Shown here in pieces: positions 9,180 to 19,091 of a DNA stretch of 64,000 nucleotides. The notes under the pieces were generated by a model. The model did not search any database. It was not told where the DNA came from and saw nothing but the letters and a program-made list of their open reading frames with translations. Origin of the DNA: Terrirhizobium terrae (GTDB taxonomy: Bacteria > Pseudomonadota > Alphaproteobacteria > Rhizobiales > Rhizobiaceae); assembly GCF_030323265.1 (NCBI RefSeq), contig NZ_CP104990.1:434001-498000 (forward strand), written 5' to 3'. A program made the translations under genes and the position numbers. How positions within the stretch are numbered: position 1 is the stretch's first letter; the number at the start of each line of letters is the position of its first letter.

Positions 9180-10414
9180 CGTCTCTCATTCCTGCCAGCC
9201 ATTCTCCCATCGGACAGGCTCCATCGCAGAACTATAAGGTCGCCATTCTACATCAGGGGTGCGTGCCAGTATATCGCCGCAGCTTCTTTGATCGGCTCGC
9301 TCGAGTTTCTGAGAACACGTACGTGGTCTTTCACGGAAAACCGCCGTCGAACACGTCGTTGCAGGCTGCCGAACCACCGTTCTCCTTCGACAATATCGAA
9401 GTCGAGACGATAGAGTTCAGGGTGAAAAAATCGCTCCTCGTCTGGCAGACGTCGGTGTTCCGATATCTATCGGGCCGTTTCGATAGCGTTGTCATCGGCC
9501 ATGAATTCAAGTTCCTGTCTAGTCTCGTCATCCTCTTAGCTTCCAAGCTCCTGCGTCGACCGGTTTTCCTGTGGGGATTTGGCTATAGGAAAGCCTATGG
9601 CTCGTGGGATCGCGGCAGCAAATCGGGATTGTGGGATCGGTTGGCGCTTTGGGCAGCCGACAGGCTTGCCCTCCTGGGTGACGGCTATATCGCTTATACG
9701 GAGACGGGACGAGCTCACCTACTGTCGATCGGTGTGCCGGCCGAACGCATCGGGGTTGTGCGTAACACGATCGATGTCGAGGAACAGATCGCGCTGTCAC
9801 TTCGGGTTGCCAACGAAGACGATGAGGCGATCCGCAGCGAATTCGGCCTGCGCTCCGATGCTGAAGTGCTGCTTTATGTCGGACGCCTTGTGCCACGCAA
9901 GGACATCGACAGCCTGATCCGCTTTGCGAAAATAAACCAAACCATATCGGGGCCACCGGTCGACATTTTGATCATCGGCGATGGCGAGGAGCGTGAACGG
10001 CTCGAAGCATTTGCTGATGGCGCCGTTAATATCCGCTTTCTTGGGGCTATCGATCCAACCGATATCCGCCTGGCGAGAGCAATGAAGCTTTGCCGCGCAG
10101 TTGTCATCCCCGGTTATCTTGGGCTGGCTGTCAATCACGCCTTTTCTCATGGAAGGCCTGTCATCACCAGAGCCCACGACTTCCACAGCCCGGAAATCGA
10201 ATATCTGACCGATGGTCGGGACGGTCTTATCATCGCCGGCGATGAAGCTGCCTTTCATGACGGACTGAAAGCCTTTCTCGCCTCTCCCATCGAGCAGAAG
10301 CGGCTCGCGGAGAACGCGGCGGATCGCCGCGAGACGTTGCGGATGGATTACATGGTGGAGGCCTATGACAGCTTCATTAACCAAGTTGTCGCATCCGTCG
10401 GGAGACGTCGATGA
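9176..10414 (+). CDS. Family 4 glycosyltransferase
   Basis: This is a 412-residue GT-B fold retaining glycosyltransferase (group 1/GT4). Visible are the N-terminal Rossmann half with VFLWGFGYRKAYGSWDRGSK, the inter-domain segment VGRLVPRKDIDSLIRFAK, the nucleotide-binding strand DILIIGDGEERERL and the C-terminal HAFSHGRPVITR. The canonical EX7E near the end is replaced by VIPGYLGLAVNHAFSHGRP, which still gives the loop position but not both glutamates. There are no membrane segments. It overlaps its neighbours at both ends by 4 bases, so it is part of one tightly coupled operon. The donor and acceptor sugars are unknown. Confidence 0.85.
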   Translation: MTSLIPASHSPIGQAPSQNYKVAILHQGCVPVYRRSFFDRLARVSENTYVVFHGKPPSNTSLQAAEPPFSFDNIEVETIEFRVKKSLLVWQTSVFRYLSGRFDSVVIGHEFKFLSSLVILLASKLLRRPVFLWGFGYRKAYGSWDRGSKSGLWDRLALWAADRLALLGDGYIAYTETGRAHLLSIGVPAERIGVVRNTIDVEEQIALSLRVANEDDEAIRSEFGLRSDAEVLLYVGRLVPRKDIDSLIRFAKINQTISGPPVDILIIGDGEERERLEAFADGAVNIRFLGAIDPTDIRLARAMKLCRAVVIPGYLGLAVNHAFSHGRPVITRAHDFHSPEIEYLTDGRDGLIIAGDEAAFHDGLKAFLASPIEQKRLAENAADRRETLRMDYMVEAYDSFINQVVASVGRRR

Positions 10415-11793
10415 ACGGAGTTATTGCGCCTCTGAAAACGGCATCGCTCGGTGATGCGCTGGTTCGCCGCTTTCCGCCTCTTTATCGCGGCTTTCGCAAG
10501 CAGTTGCGGCTATTCGAAGAGAGTGATCTGGCATCAAGGCAGGCTCTGCAGCAGGGCCTTTTGAGACATGCGCTTTCGGATGCCACACGCAGCCCCGCAT
10601 ACGCGAGCTTGATAGGCCAGGAAATTGGGGCCTTTCCAATCCTAGCCAAAGAACAACTCCGCTCGAAGCCGGATGACCATCTGGCGGGATCCAAGTTCCT
10701 GACTGTAGCGGCCGCCACCAGCGGCTCGTCCGGTGTCCCTCTGTCGCTCAGGCGCAGCTTTTCATCTGTTGTATTCGAGCAAGCCGCGCTCGATCATGTG
10801 GTCGAGCTAGCCGGCGCCGACTTCAGCCGCGATCGGATCGCTGTCTTGCGCGGTGGCGCGATCAAGGATCCCTCGGACATGAGCCCTCCTTTTTGGCGTA
10901 TCGACGGAAATGGCCGGACGCTTCAATTTTCGGTCGCCCATCTCAACGCAAAAACAGCAAGCGCCTTCATTGATGCTCTGCAAGCCTTTTCGCCGAAGGT
11001 TCTCTGGGTCTATCCGTCTGCCTTGGAGATGCTTATTGCTTGTTTCGAACGGGATGGCCGGCGCATGCATGTGCCCGTTGTTTTGTCCTCATCCGAAGTG
11101 CTTGCCGACAACGTCCGAGCGAGGGCCGAGAGTCTATTCGGCGCCTGTGTGGTTGACTATTACGGCCAGGCTGAGCGGGTCTGCTTCGCTTATGCATTAG
11201 AGGCCGGCGCCTGGCGCTTCATGCCGGCATATGGTCGTGTCGAACTACATGCGATCGATAGCGATGATGCATTTCGTTACCGCCTGATCGCAACCAATCT
11301 CAGAAACGGCGCTCAACCGCTTATTCGCTATGACACTGGTGATGTTATCGTCATGCGAAACAGCCTGGATACATCCGGCGAAACTGAAGTCGCGTTTGGG
11401 TGCATGCCTTTCCTACGCGTCGATGGGCGTGAGAGCGATTATCTTGTTGCCCCGGACGGCAGCCGCCTCATTGGCATGAACCACATACCGCGCTCGATCC
11501 CGGGCTTGTTGCAGATGCAACTAAGACAGATCGAGACAGACCGCGTCGTTGTACTGGCGGTTCCGGACGGCCTGCCAAATCACACGCTGAAGACGGCAAT
11601 TACCACACAAGTGCGTGCACGCCTGCCGCAAACAATGACAATCGAGGTCCGCTTCTGCGAAGCGATTGAACGGGAAAAAAGCGGAAAACTGCCACTCGTC
11701 ATGCGTGCCCCACACATCGGCACGTCAGACTTGGGAGCATCCACACGTGTCGTTGACCGGGGCGCGGTGCGGTCATCTATGGGGGTCAAATGA
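10411..11793 (+). CDS. CapK/PaaK-type adenylate-forming enzyme
   Basis: This 460-residue protein belongs to the phenylacetate-CoA ligase/CapK branch of adenylate-forming enzymes common in capsule loci. It has the phosphate loop ATSGSSGVPLSLRRS, the acceptor motif VDYYGQAERVCFAYA, where the aromatic acid ligases have YGxTE, and a late IRYDTGDVIVM with the ATP-ribose aspartate. A C-terminal EREKSGKLPLVMR holds the late lysine. No separate carrier protein lies in this operon; the ACP is in the divergent operon at 2590-2849. The role is probably activation of a carboxylate for polymer decoration, but a function for CapK proteins is not settled, so this is a family call only. Confidence 0.75.
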   Translation: MNGVIAPLKTASLGDALVRRFPPLYRGFRKQLRLFEESDLASRQALQQGLLRHALSDATRSPAYASLIGQEIGAFPILAKEQLRSKPDDHLAGSKFLTVAAATSGSSGVPLSLRRSFSSVVFEQAALDHVVELAGADFSRDRIAVLRGGAIKDPSDMSPPFWRIDGNGRTLQFSVAHLNAKTASAFIDALQAFSPKVLWVYPSALEMLIACFERDGRRMHVPVVLSSSEVLADNVRARAESLFGACVVDYYGQAERVCFAYALEAGAWRFMPAYGRVELHAIDSDDAFRYRLIATNLRNGAQPLIRYDTGDVIVMRNSLDTSGETEVAFGCMPFLRVDGRESDYLVAPDGSRLIGMNHIPRSIPGLLQMQLRQIETDRVVVLAVPDGLPNHTLKTAITTQVRARLPQTMTIEVRFCEAIEREKSGKLPLVMRAPHIGTSDLGASTRVVDRGAVRSSMGVK

Positions 11794-13097
11794 AAATCTC
11801 ACTCTTTGGATTGGGCTATGTCGGCGCGGTAACTGCTGCCTGTTTGTCTCGTGACGGCCATTACGTCGTCGGGGTCGACAATCAGCAGATAAAGGTCGAT
11901 ATCATCAACGGCGGCAAGTCGCCTGTTGTTGAAGAAGGGGTCGCCGAGCTAATCAAATGCTCTATCGAAAGCGGTCGGTTACGGGCGACAACAAGTGTTC
12001 AAGATGCAATAGAAGCGACCGATATCTCGTTCGTTTGCGTTGGCACGCCAAGCCGCAAAAATGGCTCGCTTGATACCGATATCCTCGAGCGCGTCTGCCA
12101 AGAGATCGGAGCGGCGGTTGCTGAGAAAAAGAGCCCGCACACTGTCGTTATCCGCTCCACAATCCTGCCGGGAACGATGCGGTCTCTCGTGATTCCCACT
12201 CTACGCAAAGCCGCGGGCGAGCATGCTGAAATTCATGTCGCCAACAATCCGGAATTCCTGCGTGAAGCGAGCGCCGTTTATGACTATGACAACCCGCCGA
12301 AAATTGTCGTTGGCGCAGAAAGCAAGAATGTGGCGCGTCAGATCGCATCAATCTACGGCGGGATAGATGCTCCATGCTTCCTGACTTCGGTCGAGGTTGC
12401 CGAGCTCGTCAAGTATGCAGACAACGCCTGGCATGCGGTCAAGGTCGCCTTCGGTAATGAGATCGGCAACATCGGCAAGGCAGTCGGCATAGACAGCCAC
12501 GAGGTGATGAGCATCTTCTGCAAGGACGAGAAGCTCAATATCTCATCACGTTATCTGATGCCGGGCTTTGCCTTCGGTGGATCCTGCCTACCAAAGGATG
12601 TGCGAGCGCTTTCTTATAAGGCGCGTGAACTCGATCTGGCTCTGCCACTTCTCAACAGTGTCTTGCGCTCAAACGAGGAGCAGATCTCGCGAGCGTTTGA
12701 CGACATCATGGCTTATGGCAAGCGCAAAATCGCGTTCTTTGGTATCAGTTTCAAATCCGGAACCGACGATTTGCGCGAAAGCCCGCAGGTAACCTTAGTC
12801 GAGCGACTGCTGGGCAAGGGCATGGATATCCTGATCTACGATCGCTTCGTCAACTTCGCGAGGCTCCACGGCGCCAACCGTGAGCACATTCTGAACGTTA
12901 TTCCGCATATATCGAGCATTCTCGTCGACGATTTCGACCGGGTCTCCGCCCATGGCGACATTCTGGTTGTCGGCAATTCAGATCCGCAATTTCACACGTT
13001 GCCTGCGACCTTGAGGGACGATCAACAGCTCTATGATCTCGTCCGCCTGAACAATGTTGAAGAGTTGGGAGGGCGCTATGCAGGTGTTAACTGGTAA
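11790..13097 (+). CDS. Nucleotide-sugar 6-dehydrogenase (GDP-mannose/UDP-glucose dehydrogenase family)
   Basis: This 435-residue dehydrogenase would make the uronic-acid sugar nucleotide for the polymer by two-step NAD oxidation at C6. The NAD-binding motif is at the N-terminus (SLFGLGYVGAVTAACLS). The catalytic cysteine is in FAFGGSCLPKDVRALSYK at about residue 260. NNPEFLREASA is the conserved substrate segment, and KIAFFGISFKSGTDDLRESP marks the C-terminal UDP/GDP domain. The PGFAFGGSCLPKDVRAL wording is closer to AlgD-type GDP-mannose dehydrogenases than to UDP-glucose dehydrogenases, but this does not prove the substrate. Its start overlaps the previous stop (ATGA). Together with the heparinase-like lyase it suggests a uronate-containing polysaccharide. 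Confidence 0.85.
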   Translation: MKISLFGLGYVGAVTAACLSRDGHYVVGVDNQQIKVDIINGGKSPVVEEGVAELIKCSIESGRLRATTSVQDAIEATDISFVCVGTPSRKNGSLDTDILERVCQEIGAAVAEKKSPHTVVIRSTILPGTMRSLVIPTLRKAAGEHAEIHVANNPEFLREASAVYDYDNPPKIVVGAESKNVARQIASIYGGIDAPCFLTSVEVAELVKYADNAWHAVKVAFGNEIGNIGKAVGIDSHEVMSIFCKDEKLNISSRYLMPGFAFGGSCLPKDVRALSYKARELDLALPLLNSVLRSNEEQISRAFDDIMAYGKRKIAFFGISFKSGTDDLRESPQVTLVERLLGKGMDILIYDRFVNFARLHGANREHILNVIPHISSILVDDFDRVSAHGDILVVGNSDPQFHTLPATLRDDQQLYDLVRLNNVEELGGRYAGVNW

Positions 13098-14385
13098 GGA
13101 CTTCGATGCCGCTATTGACCGATCGTTCGACCGGCGTGTCCTAATCATTGTCGAGAACTTGCCTGTCCCCTTCGACCGGCGTGTCTGGTCGGAGGCAACA
13201 ACGTTACGGGCGGCAGGTTACACTGTCTCGGTGATCTGCCCGACGGGAAAAGGGTTTGAAGCTCTCTACGAGGAAGTTGACGGAATTCACATTTACCGCC
13301 ATCCGCTTCCGCTCGATGCGCGTGGCCTGCTTGGTTATCTGCGAGAATACTCTGCCGCCCTCTACCATGAACTACGTCTGGCCATGAAAATCCGTCGAAC
13401 GCATGGATTTCATGTGATTCACGGCTGCAATCCGCCCGATCTGATCTTTCTGATCGCATGGGTCTTCAAGCCATTCGGTGTCAAGTTCCTCTTCGATCAC
13501 CACGACATCTGCCCGGAGCTGTTTGAGGCAAAATTCGGAAAGCGTGGTTTTCTCTACAGAATGACGCGATTCTTTGAAAAACTAACCTTCAGATCGGCCG
13601 CCATTTCAATCGCCACCAATGCCTCCTACCGCGATATCGCCGTTGGTCGTGGAGGGATGGATCTCGATGACGTCTTTATCGTTCGCTCCGGGCCAAAGAT
13701 TGAGAAGCTTGAGATCAGGCCGCCGAAGCCTGCGCTCAAGAAAGGTTTTGCTCATCTGGTCGGCTATGTCGGCGTAATCGGCCAGCAAGAGGGAATGGAT
13801 CTTTTGGTCGATGCCGTCGACCATATAGTCAACAACTTGAAACGCACCGATATTCATTTCGGTATTGTCGGCGGTGGCCCAGAACTTCCGACGATCATCC
13901 GCAACGTCGAGGCACGTGGTCTTTCACAGTTCTTTACGTTTACCGGGCGAGCATCTGACGATGTGATGCTTGATATGCTCAATACGGCCGAGGTCTGCAT
14001 AAATCCGGATCGTGTCACGCCGATGAACGATCTGTCGACGATGAACAAGATCCTGGAATACATGACACTGAAGAAGCCAATCGTACAATTCGAGACGCGG
14101 GAGGGTAAGGTCTCGGCCGGCGCCGCCTCGCTTTATGCGACCCAAAATGACGCTCGCGACTTTGGTGAAAAGATCGTTTCTCTGCTGGATGATCCCCTAA
14201 AGAGGCATGTTATGGGCGAGGTGGGACGCCAGCGCATCCTATCGTCTTTTTCATGGGAACACTCAGCACCAGTCTTGCTCGCAGCCTATGAACGGATTTT
14301 CCGCACGATCGAGCCTGTCCAGACTGAAACTATTAAAGACGAACCCACCTATGTCGCCGATGACAAAATTCGCGTGAGGGCATGA
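13078..14385 (+). CDS. Family 4 glycosyltransferase
   Basis: This is a GT4 glycosyltransferase of about 435 residues. N-terminal RVLIIVENLPVPFDRRVW is the typical start of this subgroup. LFDHHDICPELFEAKFG is a conserved acceptor-side loop. The C-terminal half has LVGYVGVIGQQEGMDLLV, FGIVGGGPELP and the donor-site EVCINPDRVTPMNDLSTMNKILEYMT. I chose ATG 13078 (GGGAGGG upstream) rather than the in-frame ATG 13054, because the longer form adds eight residues deep inside the dehydrogenase gene. It overlaps that gene by 20 bases. Sugar specificity is not readable. Confidence 0.85.
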   Translation: MQVLTGKDFDAAIDRSFDRRVLIIVENLPVPFDRRVWSEATTLRAAGYTVSVICPTGKGFEALYEEVDGIHIYRHPLPLDARGLLGYLREYSAALYHELRLAMKIRRTHGFHVIHGCNPPDLIFLIAWVFKPFGVKFLFDHHDICPELFEAKFGKRGFLYRMTRFFEKLTFRSAAISIATNASYRDIAVGRGGMDLDDVFIVRSGPKIEKLEIRPPKPALKKGFAHLVGYVGVIGQQEGMDLLVDAVDHIVNNLKRTDIHFGIVGGGPELPTIIRNVEARGLSQFFTFTGRASDDVMLDMLNTAEVCINPDRVTPMNDLSTMNKILEYMTLKKPIVQFETREGKVSAGAASLYATQNDARDFGEKIVSLLDDPLKRHVMGEVGRQRILSSFSWEHSAPVLLAAYERIFRTIEPVQTETIKDEPTYVADDKIRVRA

Positions 14386-16361
14386 GGATGAGCGCCGCTA
14401 CTCTTTCTACTCGCCTACTATGGTATGGGCGGCGCTTGTCATCTATGTCGACCGCCGAAATTGTACATAGGTTTGGCGAGTTCGCACAAAAGCAGTCAGC
14501 GCGCCTTGCGACCTCAGGCTCGTCGCGGTTTGATGTTGGGATCGGAATTCTCCCCTCTTTCCGGTGGAGATCAATCTAGACGGTGCCGATCACGCGCTCA
14601 TTGCGCGTTGGCAAGATCTTGCAGACAAGGCGATGAGCCGTCGGTTCCACCTACTCGGTATCGACTGGCCGCCATCCGCCGGCAAATCGATTTGGCACTT
14701 CGACCCTGTCTCGAAGCGGCAATGGCCACAAGACAATTACTGTTTCGAAATCAATTATCGCCACAGCAAAACTTTTGGCGATATCAAATATGTCTGGGAG
14801 GTCAATCGACTACAGCATTTGCAGCCGCTTGCTTCCTTGGCGCGTGTCACCAATAATGAAAAGATCACGGCGTTCGTTACCAGCGAAATTGACAGCTGGA
14901 TCGCGGAGAACCCGCCTTTTCTTGGCGTCAACTGGTCATCAGGCATTGAGCTCGCCTTAAGGGCGATCAGCGTACTGATCGCCACCCGAATATTGGGTGA
15001 GGGGGCATTCTCAGACAAGCAACGGGCGGCTATTCGCGCATTCCTGGCTGCGACCGGAATGTGGATCAGTCGCTACCCATCACGCTTCTCGTCTGCCAAC
15101 AATCACCTGATTGCCGAGGCAGTGGGGCTCTTCGTCATTGCTACGGCTTGTCCCGATCTGCCGGACGCCAGAAAGTGGTATGAGCGGGGTCGTCGAGATC
15201 CTCATAGATGAGGTCGAGCGTCAGTTTCATGCAGACGGGATCGGCGCCGAACAGTCACCGACCTATACTGCTTTTACCTTGGAACTCTATCTGACGGCAG
15301 CGAGTGTTGCGGAGAGACGTGGTAACCCACTCCCGAGTGCTGTCATCAACAGACTTGCAGTGGTTGGGGATGCGCTCTCCTGGTTCATGGACGAAAACGG
15401 CCAGGTTCCACGCATCGGCGATGACGATGAGGGAAGGGTGATCGTCAGTGACCTGCAAGCCGATCGGCTCTATGTCGCATCGATCCTGCAGGCGACAGCT
15501 GCCATCTGCAAGAGGGCCTACCTTGCTCCGCCTGTAGCGCCTGCGCATTTGCGTGATCTCGTCTTTCGCCGCAGCGAAGCGAAGATATCCAGGCAGGCAA
15601 GAGGAACTGGCGCCCGCAATTTTCCCGACGGGGGCTACACGGTCCTGCGCGAACGCATTAACGAAAAGCGTGTCGTTCTCATCATGGATCACGCGCCACT
15701 GGGTTATCTTTCGATCGCCGCCCACGGCCATGCGGATACGCTTTCCGTCTGGCTATCCTACGGTGGAAAATCTCTTCTCGGCGACGCCGGAACGTATCTC
15801 TATCATTCAGGCGGTGCCTGGCGAGATGCGTTTCGTGGAACGCAACTGCACAACACATTGTCGATAGGTGGCCAAAGCTCCAGCCTAGTCTCCGGAGCTT
15901 TCAACTGGAAGGCGAAGGCTGACGTCCACGATGTTGATGTCGATTGCCACCTGGATAGTTTCCGATGCCAGGCAACTCATGATGGTTACTTGGCGCGGTT
16001 CGGTGTCAAACACGGCCGCATCCTGAAGCGAATTTCTTCTGACACCTTTACAATCGAAGATCGGTTGGATGGACCTTGTCGCTCCGAATTGCCCGTCATG
16101 ATCGGGTTTGTTGCTGGCGACGGTATAGAGATTGTGGAAGCCGATTGTTCCGGAAGTTTCAACTTCGTCGCTGATGGAGCAGTGCTCATGCGGCTTACCG
16201 GTCCTCAAGGTCTAAGCGCAAGGATTTGCCGAGCCGTCGAGGACAGAAAGCTCGGCTGGCTGTCGCACAGCTTTGGTCGTAAACAACCTGCCTCCCACCT
16301 CGTGTTCGAAGGAATTGTGTCGCCTTCTTCATCAATGATGACGCAGCTGAAGCTGCTCTGA
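14382..16361 (+). CDS. Heparinase II/III-like polysaccharide lyase, two frame breaks
   Basis: This is a protein of about 660 residues from the heparinase II/III family. The alpha-helical toroid part has WSSGIELALRAISVL and RFSSANNHLIAEAVGLF with the conserved Asn-Asn-His. The beta-sandwich part has HGHADTLSVWLSYGG and LLGDAGTYLYHSGG. These alginate-lyase/heparinase features support eliminative cleavage of uronate chains, probably during turnover or length trimming. There are two breaks. One T added to the run 14559-14561 joins LPSF to PVEINLDGAD. The G run 15186-15189 needs two more G, giving WYERGVVEIL, which matches family spacing. There is no clear signal peptide at the visible start (ATG 14382 or 14388), so its site of action is unclear. 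Confidence 0.8.
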
Positions 16362-16362
16362 C

Positions 16363-17627
16363 ATGCGGTCTTTATCCAGGCTTGTCCTCAATTTTACCGT
16401 TGCGATGACAGTCGCTGCGTCGTCAGCATTCGCCGACACCCCAATATTCCGCCGCGGCATTAATCTTGCCCGGATTCATAACCTTCCTATCGCGGATCAA
16501 TCGACGCCTGGCGCATTCGCATGGCCGCCATTTGACGGCGCACTCGCTACGATTGACGATGCGGAGTTGACACGCCTACGAGCTCTGGGATTTGACTTTA
16601 TACGTCTTCCTGTCGCTCCGGCCCCGTTTTTCGTCCAGCCTGAACGCCGTCGTCGCATTCTGATGAATGAGCTTTTTGCCACCGTGCGGCGGTTGCAGGA
16701 TGCCGGATTCGGCGTGCTTGTCGACGCCCATCCAGATCATTCTGACATAAACTGGTCTGCACAACGCATTCTCGCCAAAACCGATCGCCAGGCTTTCGAT
16801 ACCTATTCGATCTGGCTTGGCGAAATTGCGCTTTTTTGCGCAACCGACCCGTCGCTAAAACCGCTCTTGGCCTGATGAACGAGCCTCAGGAAGAATGCTC
16901 GGTGGAAGCCCCTGGCGACTGGACCCAAATTCAGCGCCAGCTCTACGCTTCTGTGCGTGAAAAAGCGCCTGATCTTGCCATTGTTCTCACGACTGGCTGC
17001 TGGTCCTCACCTGATGCGCTGCCGTATCTTAGTATGCGGCCCTATGACACAAACACGTTGATTGACCTCCACTATTATCGTCCGCATGCTTTTACCCATC
17101 AGGGTTTGCCGTTTGCGAATGTGCCGACACGCTACTTGTCTGGACTGGCTTATCCCGGTGTCGGCGCAGACAAAAACCTCACGATGTTTCGGTCTATGCA
17201 ATTGATCAAGGCGCGAGAGGTTGAGGGGGCGGATGTACCCAGCGATGCCTTGCGCCTGGTGCAGAAGAGCGTCGACGATTATTACGACAATCCACCGTTT
17301 GTTGACGAAGCCTATGTGCCCTCCCATTTCGCCGCTATCCGTCGCTGGGCTGAAGAACAAAATGTAGCACCTGAGCGGATCATCATTGGCGAATTCGGTA
17401 CTGCCCGTGCGCCCAGCACTATGCCTGACATCCCAGGGCGTCTGCTATGGCTGAGAGACGTGCGCGTTGCCGCCGAAACCAATGGTTTTGGGTGGGCGTT
17501 ATGGGACTACAATGCGGGCGACGGATATCCTGGTTTCGGATTGGTTTTTGACAATGAATCACGCAAAATCGATATGGGTATGGTAGATGCGTTGGGCCTT
17601 GATCGGGATAGCGTTGGCAGCCGATGA
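16363..17627 (+). CDS. Secreted glycoside hydrolase family 5-type enzyme, one frame break
   Basis: This is an endoglucanase-like protein of about 421 residues. It has a signal peptide (basic MRSLSR start, hydrophobic core, cleavage near SAFADTP), so it acts in the periplasm or outside. The TIM-barrel motifs are GFDFIRLPVAP, GVLVDAHPDH, the acid/base LMNEPQEE, IDLHYYRPH and the nucleophile motif IIIGEFGTA. One A added to the run 16857-16860 joins SLKT to ALGLMNEPQ, so the break falls just before the catalytic acid/base glutamate. It follows the lyase by one base. Glycosidases of this kind in exopolysaccharide operons usually trim polymer length or clear misrouted periplasmic polymer; that role is inferred here. 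Confidence 0.85.
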
Positions 17628-17692
17628 TCCCTGAGAAGAACCAGCAGTCTTAAGCTGTGGTTCATGCGGCGCGGTTTGGCACAGGAACAAAC

Positions 17693-19025
17693 GTGAGCGA
17701 AGCTACAAATCGCATATCGACGATTGAGGATATCAGGCCGGCAGCCGTAGCGCGAGATGGTTTGCTTGGTTGGATGCCGGCCATCGTCCTCGGCTACGCA
17801 ACCATCCTTACACCGCTTTTTCTGCAGCAAACAGCTTCTGCCGTAGGCGATCCGTCCACCGCTGCGCAGACGCAAGGATCCAATCTCGCCAACCAGATCT
17901 TCTGGATTTTAATCCTTTTTTGACCGGCTATGCGAGTCGTAATCGACTGTTTCGACTGCTGGACGTGGTGAAAAAGCCACTCTTCTTGATCATCGCTGTT
18001 TATATGGTACTTGCTTTCGCCAGCATAATCTGGTCACCGGCTCCATCCGTGGCCTTCCGACGGGCGATTTTGCAGGCGATCGTGCTGGCAACGGTGGTGA
18101 TCCCGGTCTTCCTCGCAGATGACCACTTAGCGCAACTCAACCGCTTGGTAATGGTCTTCCTTTTGACGATCGGTATAAATCTGGTTGCTGTACTTGTTCT
18201 GCCGGCCGGACGGCTCGGCCATGAGGGTATTTACAGCCACAAGAATGAGCTTGGGCTTGTGGCCGCCTACGGATTCGTCTTCTGCCTTTATGGCATTGTC
18301 AGGTATGAAGGTATTCTTCGCCTGCTGGCGATGGCATGTGCCGTTGCGGCGATGTTTGAGCTCGTTCTCAGCCAGTCGAAGACCTCGCTCGGGCTTGCTG
18401 TCGTCATGCCGCTGATTGCATTTTTCGTGGTCGCGACAAGTCGCCTCATTCGCATCAACGCGCTCTACCCGACGTTGTTTTTTTGTTTGCCGGTATATCG
18501 GCAAGCCTGTTTGTTGCCCTGCTCGCCGACATAACATTAGCCGACCTGTCAATCCTGCTCTTCGACGATACGACCTTCACAGGCCGCACAGTTATCTGGA
18601 AGTTCCTTGAGGAGGTCATCGGCCGTGAGCCGGTGCTAGGTCAAGGCTACGGTTCCTTCTGGGATATAGGCCAAGGCTCCATCGTTGAACGGGAGGCGCC
18701 TGGCTTTGTTGCTTATTTGCTGCAGGGACATAATGGCTTCGTCGACGTCACTGTCGAGCTTGGTTTCTGCGGCTTCAGCGTCCTTTTGGTATTTCTGACA
18801 TGCGTCATTCTTAACGTTGGACGGGTTGCCAGCGGTGAGGGCGGTAATCTTGCCCTCGCTTGGCTCTTTATGACTTGCGCTCTTATAGGCCTCAGTCACA
18901 ACATGCTGGAGAGCAGCTGGTTTCGCGGCTACTCGGTTGTCTGGATGGTCTTTCTTTTGATTGGCGCCTGGGCTCAGGCCTTGTCCCACAATAGCGTTGA
19001 AGGCGCCGATCAAGAGCGAGAATAA
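17693..19025 (+). CDS. Wzy/O-antigen-ligase-type polymerase, two frame breaks
   Basis: This is an inner-membrane protein of about 444 residues with about 11 hydrophobic segments. The periplasmic loop has the Wzy_C signature (GRTVIWKFL, then GQGYGSFWD and GHNGFVDVTVELG). It would polymerise flipped repeat units. Two runs of T are one base short: 17916-17921 (repair gives ILFLTGYASRNRL) and 18478-18484 (repair gives LFFLFAGISASLF). Both breaks fall in hydrophobic, T-rich coding sequence. The start is GTG 17693 with AGGA 6 bases upstream; longer in-frame starts from 17657 add residues without a good ribosome site. It lies between the GH5 gene and the chain-length regulator, the usual order for such loci. 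Confidence 0.8.
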
Positions 19026-19091
19026 CGGTTCGTTTTGAGGAACTCTTAATACTGATCGACTAGACCGAAGTAAGACCAGATCGCGGTATAT

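Noticed and set aside
14382..16361. Heparinase-like gene as three separate genes or a pseudogene.
   Set aside because: The three frames join into one full-length family member with homopolymer repairs, as elsewhere in the window.
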